From assembly GCA_964019055.1 (NCBI GenBank), contig OZ025215.1, positions 7,601,284 through 7,665,283 on the forward strand: DNA of 64,000 nt, read 5' to 3'. The translations under genes were made by a program, and so were the position numbers. The stretch is from Anthopleura xanthogrammica (lineage: Eukaryota; Cnidaria; Anthozoa; Actiniaria; Actiniidae). Of the stretch, positions 37,540 through 52,400 are shown one piece after another (position 1 is the stretch's first letter; the number at the start of each line of letters is the position of its first letter). Under the pieces are notes generated by a model that had not been told where the DNA came from, searched no databases, and worked only from the letters and a program-made list of their open reading frames with translations.

Positions 37540-40500
37540 GTAAAATTCATTATACATAAATAGTCCGCGTTGCAAATCAACTTTAATTTGTATAGTCGAA
37601 GCGTTGTGTAACTAGGGAATTTATAGTCCCTTTCCTCTTTGTTTTTCTACTTCTTCTTCTTCCTTTTATTTCTTGAATATATCCTTCAAAAAAAAATCCT
37701 CAGCCTATACTTTGCGAAGTTATTCTCCTACTCTGTTTTGGCCATATTATCGGTGAAAATCTGCTTAAATACTTTGGAAGCACAAGAGTAGAGAAGTGAG
37801 TTTTTTGTTTTGCTTTTCTTTCCCCCAGTTTCTTTTTTAGTCATTAATTTTTGACTAATCTCTTTTTCTAAGCTGTGGCTTTTTCAAATCAGCATTTAAA
37901 ATTATGCTGAATTCTTCTTACAGATTATAGTTCAGTGCAAATTCTAATAAATTGCTTGGAAATAAGCGATTTTTTAAACACTTTGATATTTCGTCCTCAA
38001 ATTTTGATAAAAAATTTGAGAAAAAAGATTCGCCAAAAAAAATGTCATAAGTAAATCGAATACGTATCAAAGTTTTCAAGTCTTTCGTGGCTAATGTATA
38101 AATAAAATTTAGAGTTAGAGCAAGTTTTTTTTCTCTCATATCTATCATTTTTTTTCTCTCATATCTATCATTTTTTTTGTATATCTTTCGAGCAAAGCCG
38201 TCCTTACAGTTTTCAAGAACAAATTTTTGTAAAGCAAATTTGAGATTATGAAGGTTTTTATTTTAATTTTTTTTGTTTGTTTTCAACCTGGTTTTTTTTT
38301 AATGCTAGTTTCAATTGCGTATATAATTCAATATTGAACCTTCCCTTCAAACTTTCATTATATAGGCAGGCTAAATTTTATCGATACCCTGAACGCGCCT
38401 GATCTGCACGGCTAACTCACAGATCGAATGAGAATTGGAATTTAGCGTGTTAGGTTTTGGGGTGGAAGGAAAACTTGCTTTTCACATTGCGTTTTATGCA
38501 TTTCTATTTAATTTGGTGTTCCTCGTTTTTTCTATCGTTTGTTTATTTGTTTTCTCAAAATCGAGAAAACGTACGGTAGAATTAAGTTCAAGCACACATC
38601 ACGAACGAAGCAAGGGGATCTTGTCAGAGGGATAGTGACGTAGCTATATGTACCCGTGATAAAGTTTAGTACTGAGAGAAATTCATCAGGTCATAATTCC
38701 TTCGAAAGACATAGTTCAGTGTAGCTTATCATACACCTGTTTTGTCTTGTGCTAATAGAAGGTATCTAAGTAAACGCATCTGATGACGTTGGGGGAAAAA
38801 ACAATTCATTAGTATATGCATGCAAGTAGGATGATTTCAAGGAGGTTGCTAATCGAACCCTGAACAACATCTTGACTGATCTAAGTCAGGGCACGGCTAA
38901 CTCACAGATTGAACCCTGAACAACATCTTGACTGATCTAAGTCAGGGCATGGCTAACTCACAGATTGAACCCTGAACAACATCTTGACTGATCTAAGTCA
39001 GGGCATGGCTAACTCACAGATCGAACCCTGAAACAAACTCTGGGCTGATCTAAGTCAGGGCATGGCTAACTCACAGATTGAACCCTGAACAACATCTTGA
39101 CTGATCTAAGTCAGGGCACGGCTTACTCACAGATCGGATTGGAATTTAGCGTGTTAGGTTTTGCGGAGGGAGGAAAACAGTAGAACCAGGAGGAAAACTC
39201 TCAAAGAGGCCGAACAAACTCTGCTCGCATGTGATGCTGATTCCATGAATCGAACCGCAGACCCTATCCATAGAGATGAGAGGCGCGCATGTGTACTACT
39301 GATAAACCAACCTTGGTTACTTTACTCCTTATTCTTATTTCTAAAATTCTAAACTAGACGGGGTAACTAGCTACCCAGACATCCTCGTGGATCCATCTGT
39401 GCAATATCAAGTGATAGATTAGAATTGAAAACTCCAGCACCCTCCCTTTCCGTGCTCCTTGTAAGATCAAATATTGTGCTAATATTTGACTGGTTCCTCT
39501 TCCGAGATTTCACGCTGTCGTAACGTCATCTACGTTACTATAGAAACAGGCTTGATAATTAACACTTTTACTGAACTACCATCTGCTCTTGTTGACGAAC
39601 ATATATAGTTTTTATTCGGGGTTTGACTTCATTTCATTCGCTTCCTTATTAATCTTTCTTTCGTTCGTTCTTCTTCTCTCTTCTTGTTGACTTATTATAG
39701 TCTCGTTTCTTTTATCGTTTTCCCTTCCTTTTTTTATTATTGTTTGTTTTCTTCGGAGTTTCACCCTGAATTATTTCGGTCTCTTTGTAAAAACGTTTCT
39801 ACAAAACTTTGCTCATCCTCTTCAGGTCTTGCATTGATGGAATGTTGTATTCAAGAACGGTTTCCAATAGTCAATCTCTACATGAAAGTAAATTGTTCTA
39901 ATGCTCTCAGAGACGCTAAGAATTCCCTTTTGTTAATGCTATCAGATCGAATTTTTTCTTTTTTTTCTTTTCCCTCTTGATTTCCGCCAGTAAAGACTGG
40001 TTGTAAAAAGTGTTAGATTTCGTTTCGATAGGTCGCCTAGATTTTGTCGTTGTTGAAAACGTGTTTTCTAATCAAAATATATTTTGTGCGGACTAATTTA
40101 CTGATAAAACATTGTGATAGAACATAACGTAGGACCGCGGATGGAAGCACCCTAAAAGTGGAGGGCTGAGATTGGAAAATTTAGTGGATATTGGCAAGAA
40201 GTGTGTGGACTACAGCCCCCTAGACCCCTTCCCCCAAGGTCCCAGTCTTTTGAGGGGGTGTCATTTATCACTAAATATGAAAGACAATCTCATCCTTATT
40301 GGATACAACTGCACAAATATTTAATTAATAAATAACCAGTGGACTTGAGAATATTACATTTAACCAAACGAAATCCTAAAGTTTAGTCGTATGAGTCAAT
40401 TTAAATAGGGGCTTACCAGTTACCTTTAACGCTATAATAGGGACCTTAAGCAACTCGAAATCTAGAGTGGGGACGTGAGACCCGAGGTTTCAGAACTGTA

Positions 40501-42817
40501 ATTTAATGATAGAGGAAGATCTGGAAATAGGACAATAACATTACTTTTGGAGGGCATATTGTTTATTTGTGGCCCAAGTAGCATAAATTTTGCGCCCGAG
40601 CGCAGCGAAGGTGCAAACGATGCTACAAGGGCCACAAATAAACAATATGTACGACAAAAGTCATGTTATTATCATTATCATTATCATTAATATACAAGAC
40701 CAAATTATACAAAGTCTTCAATATCAAAAGTTAGAATTTTAATAAAACATTTTCATTCAAAAATAAAATTTTTATACATACAAAACAAGAAAACATCAAA
40801 CGCAACCGCTTTGAAATGGTTTCCTTAAGATCTGATTGGCTGACAGCAGTCGTGAGACATTCTCTCAACCAATCAGATCTAAGCAGGGCGGTAAATGCAT
40901 TTGCAGCCCGCGCGCTTGGCGTTTGGCCCTCTAGACTGAACGTTTTAGTGAGGGCAGTTTAATATTTGGCCTTGTATATTGATGATAATAGGTGTTATTT
41001 CTTGATCTCAAGATGTGAACGACGTGCAATTGCTGAAAATCGCATTTTGGCGAGAACGATATCATCTTTTCTCGTTCACATACTGACGTTCCCGTTCTAG
41101 ATTTCGAGTTGCTTAAGGTCCCTTATTTCCCAAAGAGACCGGTTCTATGGCTCTGGATCCGCTATTGTTTTACTTAAGCTACAACAATGAACATTATTGA
41201 AATGTTTTTTTCTTTCCTAGAATATTGCCATAACCTTAGTCGTTACCTGGATAATGACAACATGCATCTCTGCCATCGAGAGGGAAGTTCATGAAGCACA
41301 AAGTTCTATATACGTAAATAAAACCCTTCTGGACTGTATACCACACAGTAAGTACACATGGTTTCCAATCAATCAACTATATCTTGACTGGATATATCCC
41401 TTTCACGTGATGTCACAGCAGCACAATACTCCCGTTTCGAGATCTCTTTTACGCTGTGTTAGCCTCAAAACCGTGTAATATATTCTTTTATTCAGTAACA
41501 GCCCGTGGAAATTCAAGAGATCTGTGTGTAAAGAAGACAATAAAAATACTTTGAAATTTCACGAGTTTTATCTAAATTTCTGCATAATTTACGCACAATT
41601 GAGGCTAACGCAGCGTAAAAGAGAACTCGAAACTGGAGTATTTGGAGGACAACTAAACAAAAGAATTTCAATCTCCTGAGAATTGGAACCTATTTTTTCC
41701 CCTACAAATTGAGCTGCATTCCGACTTGCTGCAAGAGGTATATCCAGGTGTCCGGAGCACGCACTAACCGTCCAATCACAGCGCGCTTCGATGCTTAGAC
41801 AAGCGGCCCTTGCTCCAAGTCTCTTCCCAATACAAAAACACGCGTTTCAAAGAATTTAGAGAAAAAAAGTTGAAGTATACATGTTGTTTAAAAAATTAAA
41901 GTAAATCTTTGCGATCCATCTCCTCAAATTCTGTGAGATATATGACTTTAAAGACTCGGACGAGGGCCGCTTGAATTACAACAACAATCCTTTTCGCGCT
42001 TAGTTTTTCGTACAGCTGGATAACACGGGGTCTATAACAGGGGGTGTGTATGGTATTAAACATGACCCAAGCATGTAGTCCGGGTGAAGGGGGTCAGATG
42101 TGAATAACTAGATGGGCTCCAATAAATCAATCATCTATATCTTTATCTATTCCTATCTATATCTTGACTGTATAAGCCTGAACTGAAAGGACATGCAGGT
42201 CTTGAATCGTGCCAAGCGGCATATATCATTACACCTATATTTTCATAATTACGCGATCAACACAGTCCATAAGACGTCTGGGATTTTGGCTGCCGTCGAT
42301 CAAAAATTTACTACCTCACACCATCGGAAGCCAAAAACCCAGAAGACTCGAATAGTGTGAGTTTGCAATGACAGAGATGTGAATAATTGTCCATGGTGTT
42401 AAAAAAAGGTCTCTGTCATTGCAAGCTCACCGTTCGTCTCGCTTCGATGCAAAGGCCCGGCTGCCTTTCAAGATGGTGCAGGAAACTGTGAAGGGGTCTA
42501 TTATAGCTAGTCGTATGGATCGCATAATATTATGAAAATGGGTATAACAGTGTTATTTTTCACAAGTATAATAATGATAATGATAATGATAATGATTTAT
42601 TATTTATATATAATGTATATATAATCAAAGGCGCTTTACAATCATGAGGGGTGGTTAATATAAGGTGTAGACACTGTGGGTGGTCACTGCCAGGGTTTCT
42701 TTACGTCCTCAGTGGTTCTTTTACATCCCTCCGTTATTGGTTAGTGATGAAGTGTGGAGAGACGGGACCGCCATTTAAAGTGGTCATCCGAGCCACTTGA
42801 AAGTCTAACCATTTGCA

Positions 42818-42879
<62 letters not shown>

Positions 42880-45800
42880 CCGGGACTCGAACCACGACCT
42901 CCCGCACGAAAGTCCGGTGCTCAACCAACTGAGCCAACTGGGCGGCGGTAATCACTCTACTACCGCTACTGAACTAGAGTGATTTTACTTGCACCGTAAA
43001 AAAAAAATAATATGATGCATATTAATAGACACTAATTGACTGTTACCAGCTGAGTTGACCTTCAGAACGAACTCAAGGTCAACCAATCAGAATTGAGGAT
43101 TCGACATTGTATTTTGATTAGCATTTCAAGCATGTTCCAGCTCGGAAAATGCTAAACAAAAATAGTTGACCCATAATTCCTTTCGGGGAACGCGATTAAC
43201 TAAAAAGAAAAGAAACAGAAAAGACACAACACATTTGAGTTCTGCAGACACTATTTGTCACTAATCTAAAATACAACTTTGTCTCACGGGCCAAGTCAAA
43301 TTTAGTCCAGAGCCGGACCCACTTTTATCGATGCGCGCGGCGAGGACGATCCGAGTAGTGGAAGGAGACTGGTAAGAATTGTAAAGATTCTGTGTATTTC
43401 GCGCGCGCGCTTTTTTTCCTTTTATTTTTGCGACATAAATTAATCAGTTCCTGAGAAAAGTGGGTCCAGTTCTGGACTAAGTCAAATCACTCTATACTAC
43501 TAACAGTTCTACACAAATCATACAGTAACATCCTTCTTCTTTAATACTAACAACTGAGGTATTTTTGTTTATGATAGATTTAAAGAACTTTAGTCGAAAA
43601 GTCGAGGCCAATGAACAATCATCAATAGTAACAGATGAAGGCTATTTCATCCCATTGGAGACAGGGGCTTACTCCTTCAGAGTATACGACAAAGGATCAA
43701 ACCCATTTTGGGATGTAAAGCTATACAATGGCAAAGGAGGAACACCTATTGCGCAAAACTATTCAAGCGATGGCGAGTGGTATGAAAAAATATACCTTTT
43801 TCGTGGTTTTTTTTTTAGTCTAAAAACGCACTGCACATGTTTGTAAAGCCTTGATTGACGAGCATCGAACTCCTGTCGACAAAGGTCAATTTTAATATTA
43901 CAGTGAGGACTCTCGAACCGTGAACGCTTTGAGGTTTTTTCATACTTTTTTTCTCCTTTATCCCTTGTGTGAATCGATTGGAAATATAATTTATTTTGAA
44001 CAATAAGATTATTTGAGTTCAGTGCTTCATTTTCAGAAGGTTTGAAGCAGTAGAAAGTTCATAAAATAAAAAATATCAAGTGTTCATGGTTCGAGTGTCC
44101 TCACTGTAAGACCTTTCCCTCAAGACCATTAATACGGAAAATTTTGCTGGTCAGTATAGTTTGTTATTTGATCGAAGAGACAAGTAAAAAGAGAATAAAA
44201 GTAAAGTAAAAAGAATCAAAGTACAACGAAAAGACTAACACTATTTTAACATTATCATAAATGTATTTACCAATCGGTCTATGCTTGCTCGTGGTGTACA
44301 GTAGGCCATAATGGGAAGCGCCTCTCCCTGTTGAGCGCCTCCCCCGATTAAGCGCCGCATATGAGAACAAATAGACTGATTTAGCATCAGGACGCGAACG
44401 TCAAATACGACGGCGCGAGCGCATTTTTTTCGTGCGCGCGCTGTCCTCAATAAGGTTGACGTCCTCAACAGGACGTGAGAATGCTACAAATGGCGTCCTG
44501 TTGAGGACGGTGCGCGCACGAAAAAAATGCGCCAGCGTATTTTACGTTCGCGTTCTGATGCTAAATCAGTCTAATTATAAGAAGTGCTGCCCTCGAATAA
44601 GCGCGGCCGCATTCATTCACGACAATGCGGTGCTTCATCGAAGTATCATGAGACAGTAAATGACATTTATTTAAAATAACATGTTTATTTTGTTGTATAC
44701 ATTTGCTCGTTATCATTTATGATCTTTTAAAGAGCGCAGTCCTCAAATAAGCGCCGCCACCGAATTTTTTGTTTCCTTTGGTGCGTTTTCATCTATTTGA
44801 TTATCCATCGTTTTCTTTTTCGATTTACTTCTAGGTACACAGTGCAGTTCAATCAAGTAATGTTAACAAAAGGCCAGGTATTCCAGCTTTCATTCGAATA
44901 TAAAAACCTCGTTTACCAGGCTATTCCGGTAAGTTTTGCTTTCAATTCTGGAACAAACTGGACAAGCATTTGGGATCAACTTGTGAGATGCGACACAGGT
45001 AAACTAATAGAAAGTTTAAGCAATTCCGAAAACTAAGCAAAACAAAACTCACATCTCTTGGGGATTGAAATCTTTTTTAATGATGATATTGTTAATTATT
45101 TTGACCCCAAGGTAGGGATTAACTGCAAGGGGTCTTTTCTTTGTCCGAATATTTATAAATCAAAGGAGCGCTCCAGAACTGAGAACATTTCCAAAAACAT
45201 TGTACCTAGTAAACTTACCACAATGTTTAGTTTCCTCACTTACTTCATAACTAACTTTTATTAGTAAAATTCTACTACTATACTATTGCAAATCCTGCAT
45301 TCTGATTGGCTAACGTACTCACTATCTATCAGCCGATAGATAGTGGGTAGAGAAAGCCGGACTTGTTTTGAAAAAATGGCGGCTTTTCCTTCGCGCTTTT
45401 GTGAAGTTTAGTTTAGTTTAGTATAGTATAGTTTAGTTGAGATTTTTACTAAAACAATTAGAAGACTCACTCTCGATTTCTATCGGCTTTGATAGTTGAC
45501 TCGGGGCCGGAGCCCCTCGTCAACTATCAGCCGATAGAAATCTCGAGTTCGTCTTCTAATTGTTAATTAGAATATATAGTAGTTAAGGTATGGGGGGGGG
45601 GGGGGGGGGGGTCTGAAGGGGGAAAATGGGAAATCTAGTAGTATTTATTTACTAGTTTTAGCTATTATTGTTCATCTATTTTCTATTTAATATTTTTTTT
45701 ATTGATCTATTTATTAGTATTTTGTTTTGTTACCGCACATTTGATCATCATGCCATGGAATTTGCGCGTAAGAAAACAATAAATACTAATAATGATAATA

Positions 45801-46400
45801 GAGCGGTTCTCATAAACCCGTGAAACACACTTTAGCGTATTACACTCTACTTCACTCTGATTCTTTGGTTTTCTATTGTGTTTATCTGACTATTACACTT
45901 TAATAAGCACACTTTGTTTCACGGGTTAATGAAAACCACTCTAATAATAAAAATAATACTAATGATAATAATAATGATAATAATAATGATGATGATGATA
46001 ATAATAGTAATAATATATACTCAGTACGACTTACTTAGATCGATGACGAACTTTCGACTCAAGCTAGAGTCTTGATCACATTATGCAGTCACGTGATCAA
46101 CGTGATCAAGACTCTAGCTTGAGTCGAAAGCTAGTCATAGATCTAATTAAGTTGTACTGAGTATCCAAAAGTAAACTTTTCGATATATATTCAATACCAG
46201 TACAGATGAATGTACATTCTAATAATAATAATAATAATAATGATAATATTAATAATATTAATAATGATAATAATAATATAATAATAATAGTAGTAATAAT
46301 AAAAAATATAATAAAAATAGTGATGATAATAGTTATTATTTATACCGTGTGTGAATAAAAAGACTCATTATTATCATTATCATTATTATTGTTATTATTA

Positions 46401-46453
<53 letters not shown>

Positions 46454-49400
46454 AAACCGTTTCTAATGTTCACATAAAATACTTTCTGATTTAGGAGAAT
46501 CTCTTAACGAACACAAATTCGTTGGTGAAGAATGGACCTCGTGGACGCCATGTAACAAGACTTGTGGTGAGCTTGGAAAGAGAACTCGACAAAGAGTTTG
46601 TGCAGAAAACCCATTTGTCTTAAATATAAAAGGCAAGTACGCAAGCCCGTCATTGCAAGAAGACAAGCCGTGCCTTGCAAATACCTCGTGTTCAGGTATG
46701 AGAAACCAGAGATTTGTTCTCAGGAAGAGGGAATGAAGGGAAGGAAATACTATACAACTGATTCAGGCAGTATGTCAGTAAGGGGGCTGTCATTTACTAG
46801 TGTATATATGGAGGGGGGGAAGTCGGCAAAATCACTTCTAGTCTTTTCAAATATTACCCAAACCCCCCCCCCCCCCTCCCCCTTCCTGGTTGGCAAAGAT
46901 ATCATATCCCCCTAGATCCCCCTATATTTCGTCCAGTTTTTTACTACCTTATTACATGAAATTTTCGCGACACTTTTTTTTCGATTTTATAGAATAAATT
47001 ATTTATTATTTGCTTCCTAATATGCACAAATTCCTTTAGAAGACCTACTAGTTCCTTGGTTCCTTTCATTGTTGATCAGGATCAATAGGCACTAGTACTT
47101 GATTCTTAGTAACTACGTCTTTTATCCATGCTTTTGAAAATAGAGGGTCACTTAATTTTCGCGACACTTTTTTTCTAGACACTTTTTTTTCTAGAACTTT
47201 AATTCCGCGATTTTTTCGAAATCGCAAAATTTAAGTTTCGCAAAATTTCATGTGATAAGGGAACCCCCTATAAAGCTACATACAATTAGCAACAACACCC
47301 CCCCCCCCTATATAGCTTCCGAGAAAAATGTGACCCCCGCATTGTGCCTCACCCCCCCTCCAAGTGAGAAAGTTAGTAAATGGCTGGGTGGGTAAAAAGA
47401 TGACTGAGTGAGATTTCAGTCAGTCAGCCAGTCACTGCTTGTCAATGAGTTCGTTCGTAAATGGCTGGGTGGTTAAATGGGTGAAATGAGAAGTCAGTCA
47501 GTCTGTCAATCAGTCAGTCGGTCGGGCAGGCAGTAAATCGGGCAGGCAGTAAGTCGGGCAGGCAGTAAGTCGGTGGGTCGGTCAGTTCGGCAGACAGGCA
47601 GTCTTTCAGTCAGTCAAACTGATAGCTGATCTAACAATATTCCTCGGGTGTAACTGGTTTATTTTTATTTTTGATGATTTCTAGGTGTTTTGTATGCACT
47701 TGCGCCAGAAAACTCAAAGTGTTCAACGTTTTGCCAACTACAAAACAGATTCTGTGCTTTAGAAGGCCATGACTTTCCAATATCTAGTGTCTTTCTGATA
47801 TTTGAAGCCTTGGGGGAAGTCTGCAAGTCAAAGAATGACATTGAGTAGTAAGTATCTCCTTTCACTGTCACAGCAGCGAGGAGAGGTGCCAAGGGGATCA
47901 TTCCCCTCCCCCCAGGCCCCTCATCATATAAGCACCCAATTTCAAGAGCAATTCTGTGCAATAGGTGGCTAATATTGATGGAAGGGTTCCCCAAAATGCG
48001 GGAGCTCTTCCCAAAATTCTGTGACTTTAGCCATAAACTTTCTCGTTATACCATAGTCTCCCTCGCAGCTGATTTGGTCCCAGATCCTCCCGGGCCGTCC
48101 CACGGTACTAACTGTGAGTGGGGAGTGGACAGTGGGAGCAACACTAGTGACGCCTGCGAGGGAGACAAGTCATACTAGTTAACACGTTCGTTTTGACCAA
48201 TCGCATCGATCCTCTGAACAACCACAGGCCCAAGCTCTAGGGAGTAAATCATCTACAGACCCCTTGCAGCACGTCGGAATGCAGCTCAATTTGGAGGACA
48301 AAACAATAGGTTCCAATTCTCAGGAATTTTAAATTCTTTTGTTTTGTTCTCCAAATTTAGCTGCTTTGACGTCACGTGAAAGGTCTATTTACGTCATCGT
48401 TTTTGTTTTCGTAGTGAAAAAAACAACAATTTGATAGAAATAAGTAACGACGGGCAATGCCAAGGTTATAAAGATATTCCCAAAACATTCGTTTGTACAA
48501 AAGAGTCTTCGGATCCAGTGATATGTCCATGTGCTCCTCTGCCAGGTAATCGAATGTTGTTGTATTGTATTGTAACAAAACCAAGTAGGTCTGAGGGCAA
48601 CGCGTCTAGTGGAATTCTTAAAATATCTTTTCTATAAATGATATTTCCTGCGCTTTTTTGAACAATAAAAAAGGGGGAAAAAGAATCCAAACTAAAAGAG
48701 GGCGGAGACCCATCGCCCCCTTTACATCCGAACATCCGACCATGGTTGTTTCTAAGGTCAATTGTAGCTGTTACGGTTCTGATAGCTGTTATTTTGCCGA
48801 CAAAGTTCATTGTTTTGAACTTCAAGAATGGCCTATACACTATTGACAGGTGTATTTTTGCTTTTGTATTTTAGAAAAAACGTCATAATAAAACCATAAC
48901 TCTCATGCAAACGGGAATGCTAGATTTAGCAATCTTGCCAAATTTGAGATAAAAATCACCAAAGCCTGCCGGGCGGAGTTATAGAGCTTTTAAGTGTGAC
49001 GTCAGTCTTATGAAAAACTACTTCCGGGTCCAAAACGAAAAGCAGATCTATGAAGATTTTTCTTACTTTTTCTTTATGACTGGATTTGTTGTCCAAAGTT
49101 TTGATTGTTTCAGGTGGAGGTTATTTTTGAGCAGTTGGACCCGGAATACGTCACAACTTAACAGGTCTATTACGATAATAGACCATTTTCGAGATGCGCG
49201 AGCGCTTTCAAAAACATGGCAGGCACAGACATGATCTCGAGGTATTTTCGGACAGAGTCAATAGCGCGCGTGATCTTGCCCGAAAATGCCTCTTTTTCAT
49301 GTCTGCGCCTGCGATGTTTTTGAAAGCGCTCGCGCATCTCGAAAATGGTCTATTGAATTCTAGAAGATTTTTTTGAAAAGGCACTCCTAGCCTTTCCTGC

Positions 49401-52400
49401 TGATCTGAGAAAAAATATTATCCTATCAGAATCTTCTTACTTAGGGTTGATTTGAGAGGAGGGAGGAAAAACCGGCCTAGGAGTTAGAAAGAAAACCAAT
49501 TAACACAGCTCACACGAGGCGACTGGGATGTTTTTGGAAGTTTTTCTTCGCACCTCAGTCCCCTCCTATCCCCCATCCTCCTGTGAGCCTAAAGTTGAAG
49601 CTTAACCAATCCATTTTTATTAACTGTATAGTTCCACCAACCATATTTTTTGTGGAGCAGCTGAACGCAACAGCAATTAACGTGTCCGTGAACTATTCCA
49701 CCGACAATCCTCGCCTGCCTTACTACAGAACAGTTGGTATTACACTAATGGACAGCAAAGGACACAAAATTGCACAGAAAAAAGACTATTCCATAAACGC
49801 CTGGATGGTTTTTAACGGACTCGTAAATATTGAAACATACTGTATTCAAACTAGTTCCTATTATGTTAACGATGAACAAGGAAACTCTTCAAGTTGCTAC
49901 AACTTCTCATTGAAGAATGGTGAGTAGAGGAATTCGTAGTTGATCTATGACTAAACACTGTGTAAAGTAGCAGAAATAGGCGTCTTTCTTAAAGTATTTA
50001 TGAAACCAAATGTTGGACCCTCAATTTTATCTCAAAATAATAAAATTCATTAATTTCTGAGTATCAGGGCTTCATTTTTTTCGAAATTCAGTGATCACAA
50101 ATATGTTATTTTGCTGCGTTTGGCATCAAAAACTATCCGGTCAATTCGCTCGGCCAAACGCGCGATGTGACGTCACTGTGAGGAGTCGCCGATTTTCGAC
50201 GCGAAAAATAACATTTGTGATCGCTGAATTTCGAAAAAATCATCATCATCACCATGATCATCATCACCATAATCATCATCATCATCACCATCATCATCAT
50301 CACCATCATCATAATCATCATTATCATCATCACCATCACCATCATCACCATCATCATCATCACCATAATCATCATCACCATCATCATCATCACCATCATC
50401 ATCATCACCATCATCATCACCATAATCATCATCATCATCATCACCATCATCATCATCACCATCATCATCACCATCATCATCATAATCATCATCACCATCA
50501 TTATCATCATCACCATCCTCTTCATTATCATCACCATCACACCATCATCATCCTCTTCATTATCATCATTATCATCATCATCATCATAATCTTCATTATC
50601 ATCATCATCACCATCATCATCACATCCTCTTCATTATCATCATCATCACCATCATCACCATCACCATCATCATCACCATCATCACCATCCTCTTCATTAT
50701 CATCACCATCACACCATCATCATCCTCTTCATTATCATCATCATCACCATCACTATCATGTATCTATATTTCATGTCATCATATATCATCGAACTCCTCT
50801 AACCTCGACCCTAGACTATCCTGGTATTCATAATTGGGCCTCCCCCTCCCACCAGATATACTTTCATCCTCGTCATACAACTCTAACAAACAGTTGGATC
50901 TTCTTGACAGTTCCTTTAAGTGCCCCGGCTAACGTCAATGCCACTGCACACAGTCAAACTGCCCTAGCATCTAAATGGGACGCTCTAGAACCATCACAAC
51001 TAAATGGCCAGTTGAGTACATATTCCTTGTACGTCATCCTTGAAAGGAACCTAACTGCCAGTGTTAATACTACCGACACGAACGTAACTATTACAGGTCT
51101 TCAAATATTTACCACGTATTGTGTACGAGTGTCTGCTTGGACAAAGTCTGGTGAAGGGCCCTTAAGTGACTGTTTCGACGCAACTACTTTTCAAGGGGGT
51201 AAGATAAATAATATTATATAGTTTGGATAGTACGCGCTGATTGGTCGAGAACTGTGCTTTATTAGTGAACGGAGCACGGTTTGGATGTTGTATTTGAGTA
51301 GAGTTGTTTGTTGGTTCTATCATGTGCTTCGAGGTTTTTTTTCCGGGTTCTCCCGCTTTTTTCCTTCCACACTTCAACTTCTAAATTCCAATAACATTTT
51401 TCACGGTTACTAAAAATAGATATCGCAAAGCCTTGTGGGATCAAAATGCGGACATATTTTGTAAAAAAGGCTTCAGTTACAAGGAAAAGAAGATCAATAT
51501 CAATCGAAAAACCATGGTCTTTCCACGAATTAGAAACAACAAGACAAGAAAACATTGTCGCAGAATATTAGCATGAATTTTGAGCTTGGCTTGTCCGCAT
51601 TTCAATCCCATAATGCATCATCGTGACGTCCTCCGTGGAAAGCGCTATTCGATATAATCGAACAGGGGCCACAGGTTTGTTAGCCACTGGCTATTTTAAA
51701 TGCTACCCTCGTAAGACAAGGACTGGTTTTTTTTTAATTCTGATGCTACATTTTTTTTTTCAGTTCCTTTATCTGCCCCAAGATCTTTTGCCATTGGATA
51801 CGTGATGGCAGAGTTAATTAACTTGGTCTGGGAACCCATCCTGTCTGATCGCAATCATAATTACCTTGCGGGCTTCCGTGTGTACTACATAGATTGTGAC
51901 CACTTCGGTCGAACTCCCTACCAAAATACACTGCCAAGCAAAAATACTGTTAATATTACGAATTGGATAAAACCGTTCACTTGTTTCTATTTTCGAGTGG
52001 CTGGTTTTACGGGTGCAGGAGAAGGACCCTACACTGAATGGATCAATACCACAACTAAAGAAGGAGGTAATATTCAAAATAGAGAAGATGAGTCTAATCC
52101 AAATGTGCTTAGACGCCATTTTGAATATCATAAACCTTAATTAACGCGGAATAGACCCCTTGCACGTGACGTAAAAGCAGCTCAATTTGGAGGGCAAAAC
52201 ATTTTTTTTTTATCTCCTGAGAATTGGAACATATTGTATTGCCCTCCAAATTGAGCTGCATTCCAACGTTCTTCAAGGGGTCTATAGTCCCCTTAATTAA
52301 TAGTTCCTTGGCCATCTTAAAAGGTAGGGCTCCCCCTTAAAGGAGCCGTGTCTTTGCATCGAAGCGAGACATGAGGTAACCTTGCAACGATAGTAACCTC

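Noticed and set aside
38855..39135. Regularly spaced repeats considered as a CRISPR-like array
   Set aside because: Units are contiguous 57-bp tandem repeats without unique spacers, in a eukaryotic intron, and linked to a SINE.
50091..51221. 376-residue plus-strand open frame with poly-His tracts
   Set aside because: The His-rich part is the CAT microsatellite in frame. Only 50911-51198 is a real exon (FN3 domain 2), with its own acceptor and phase.
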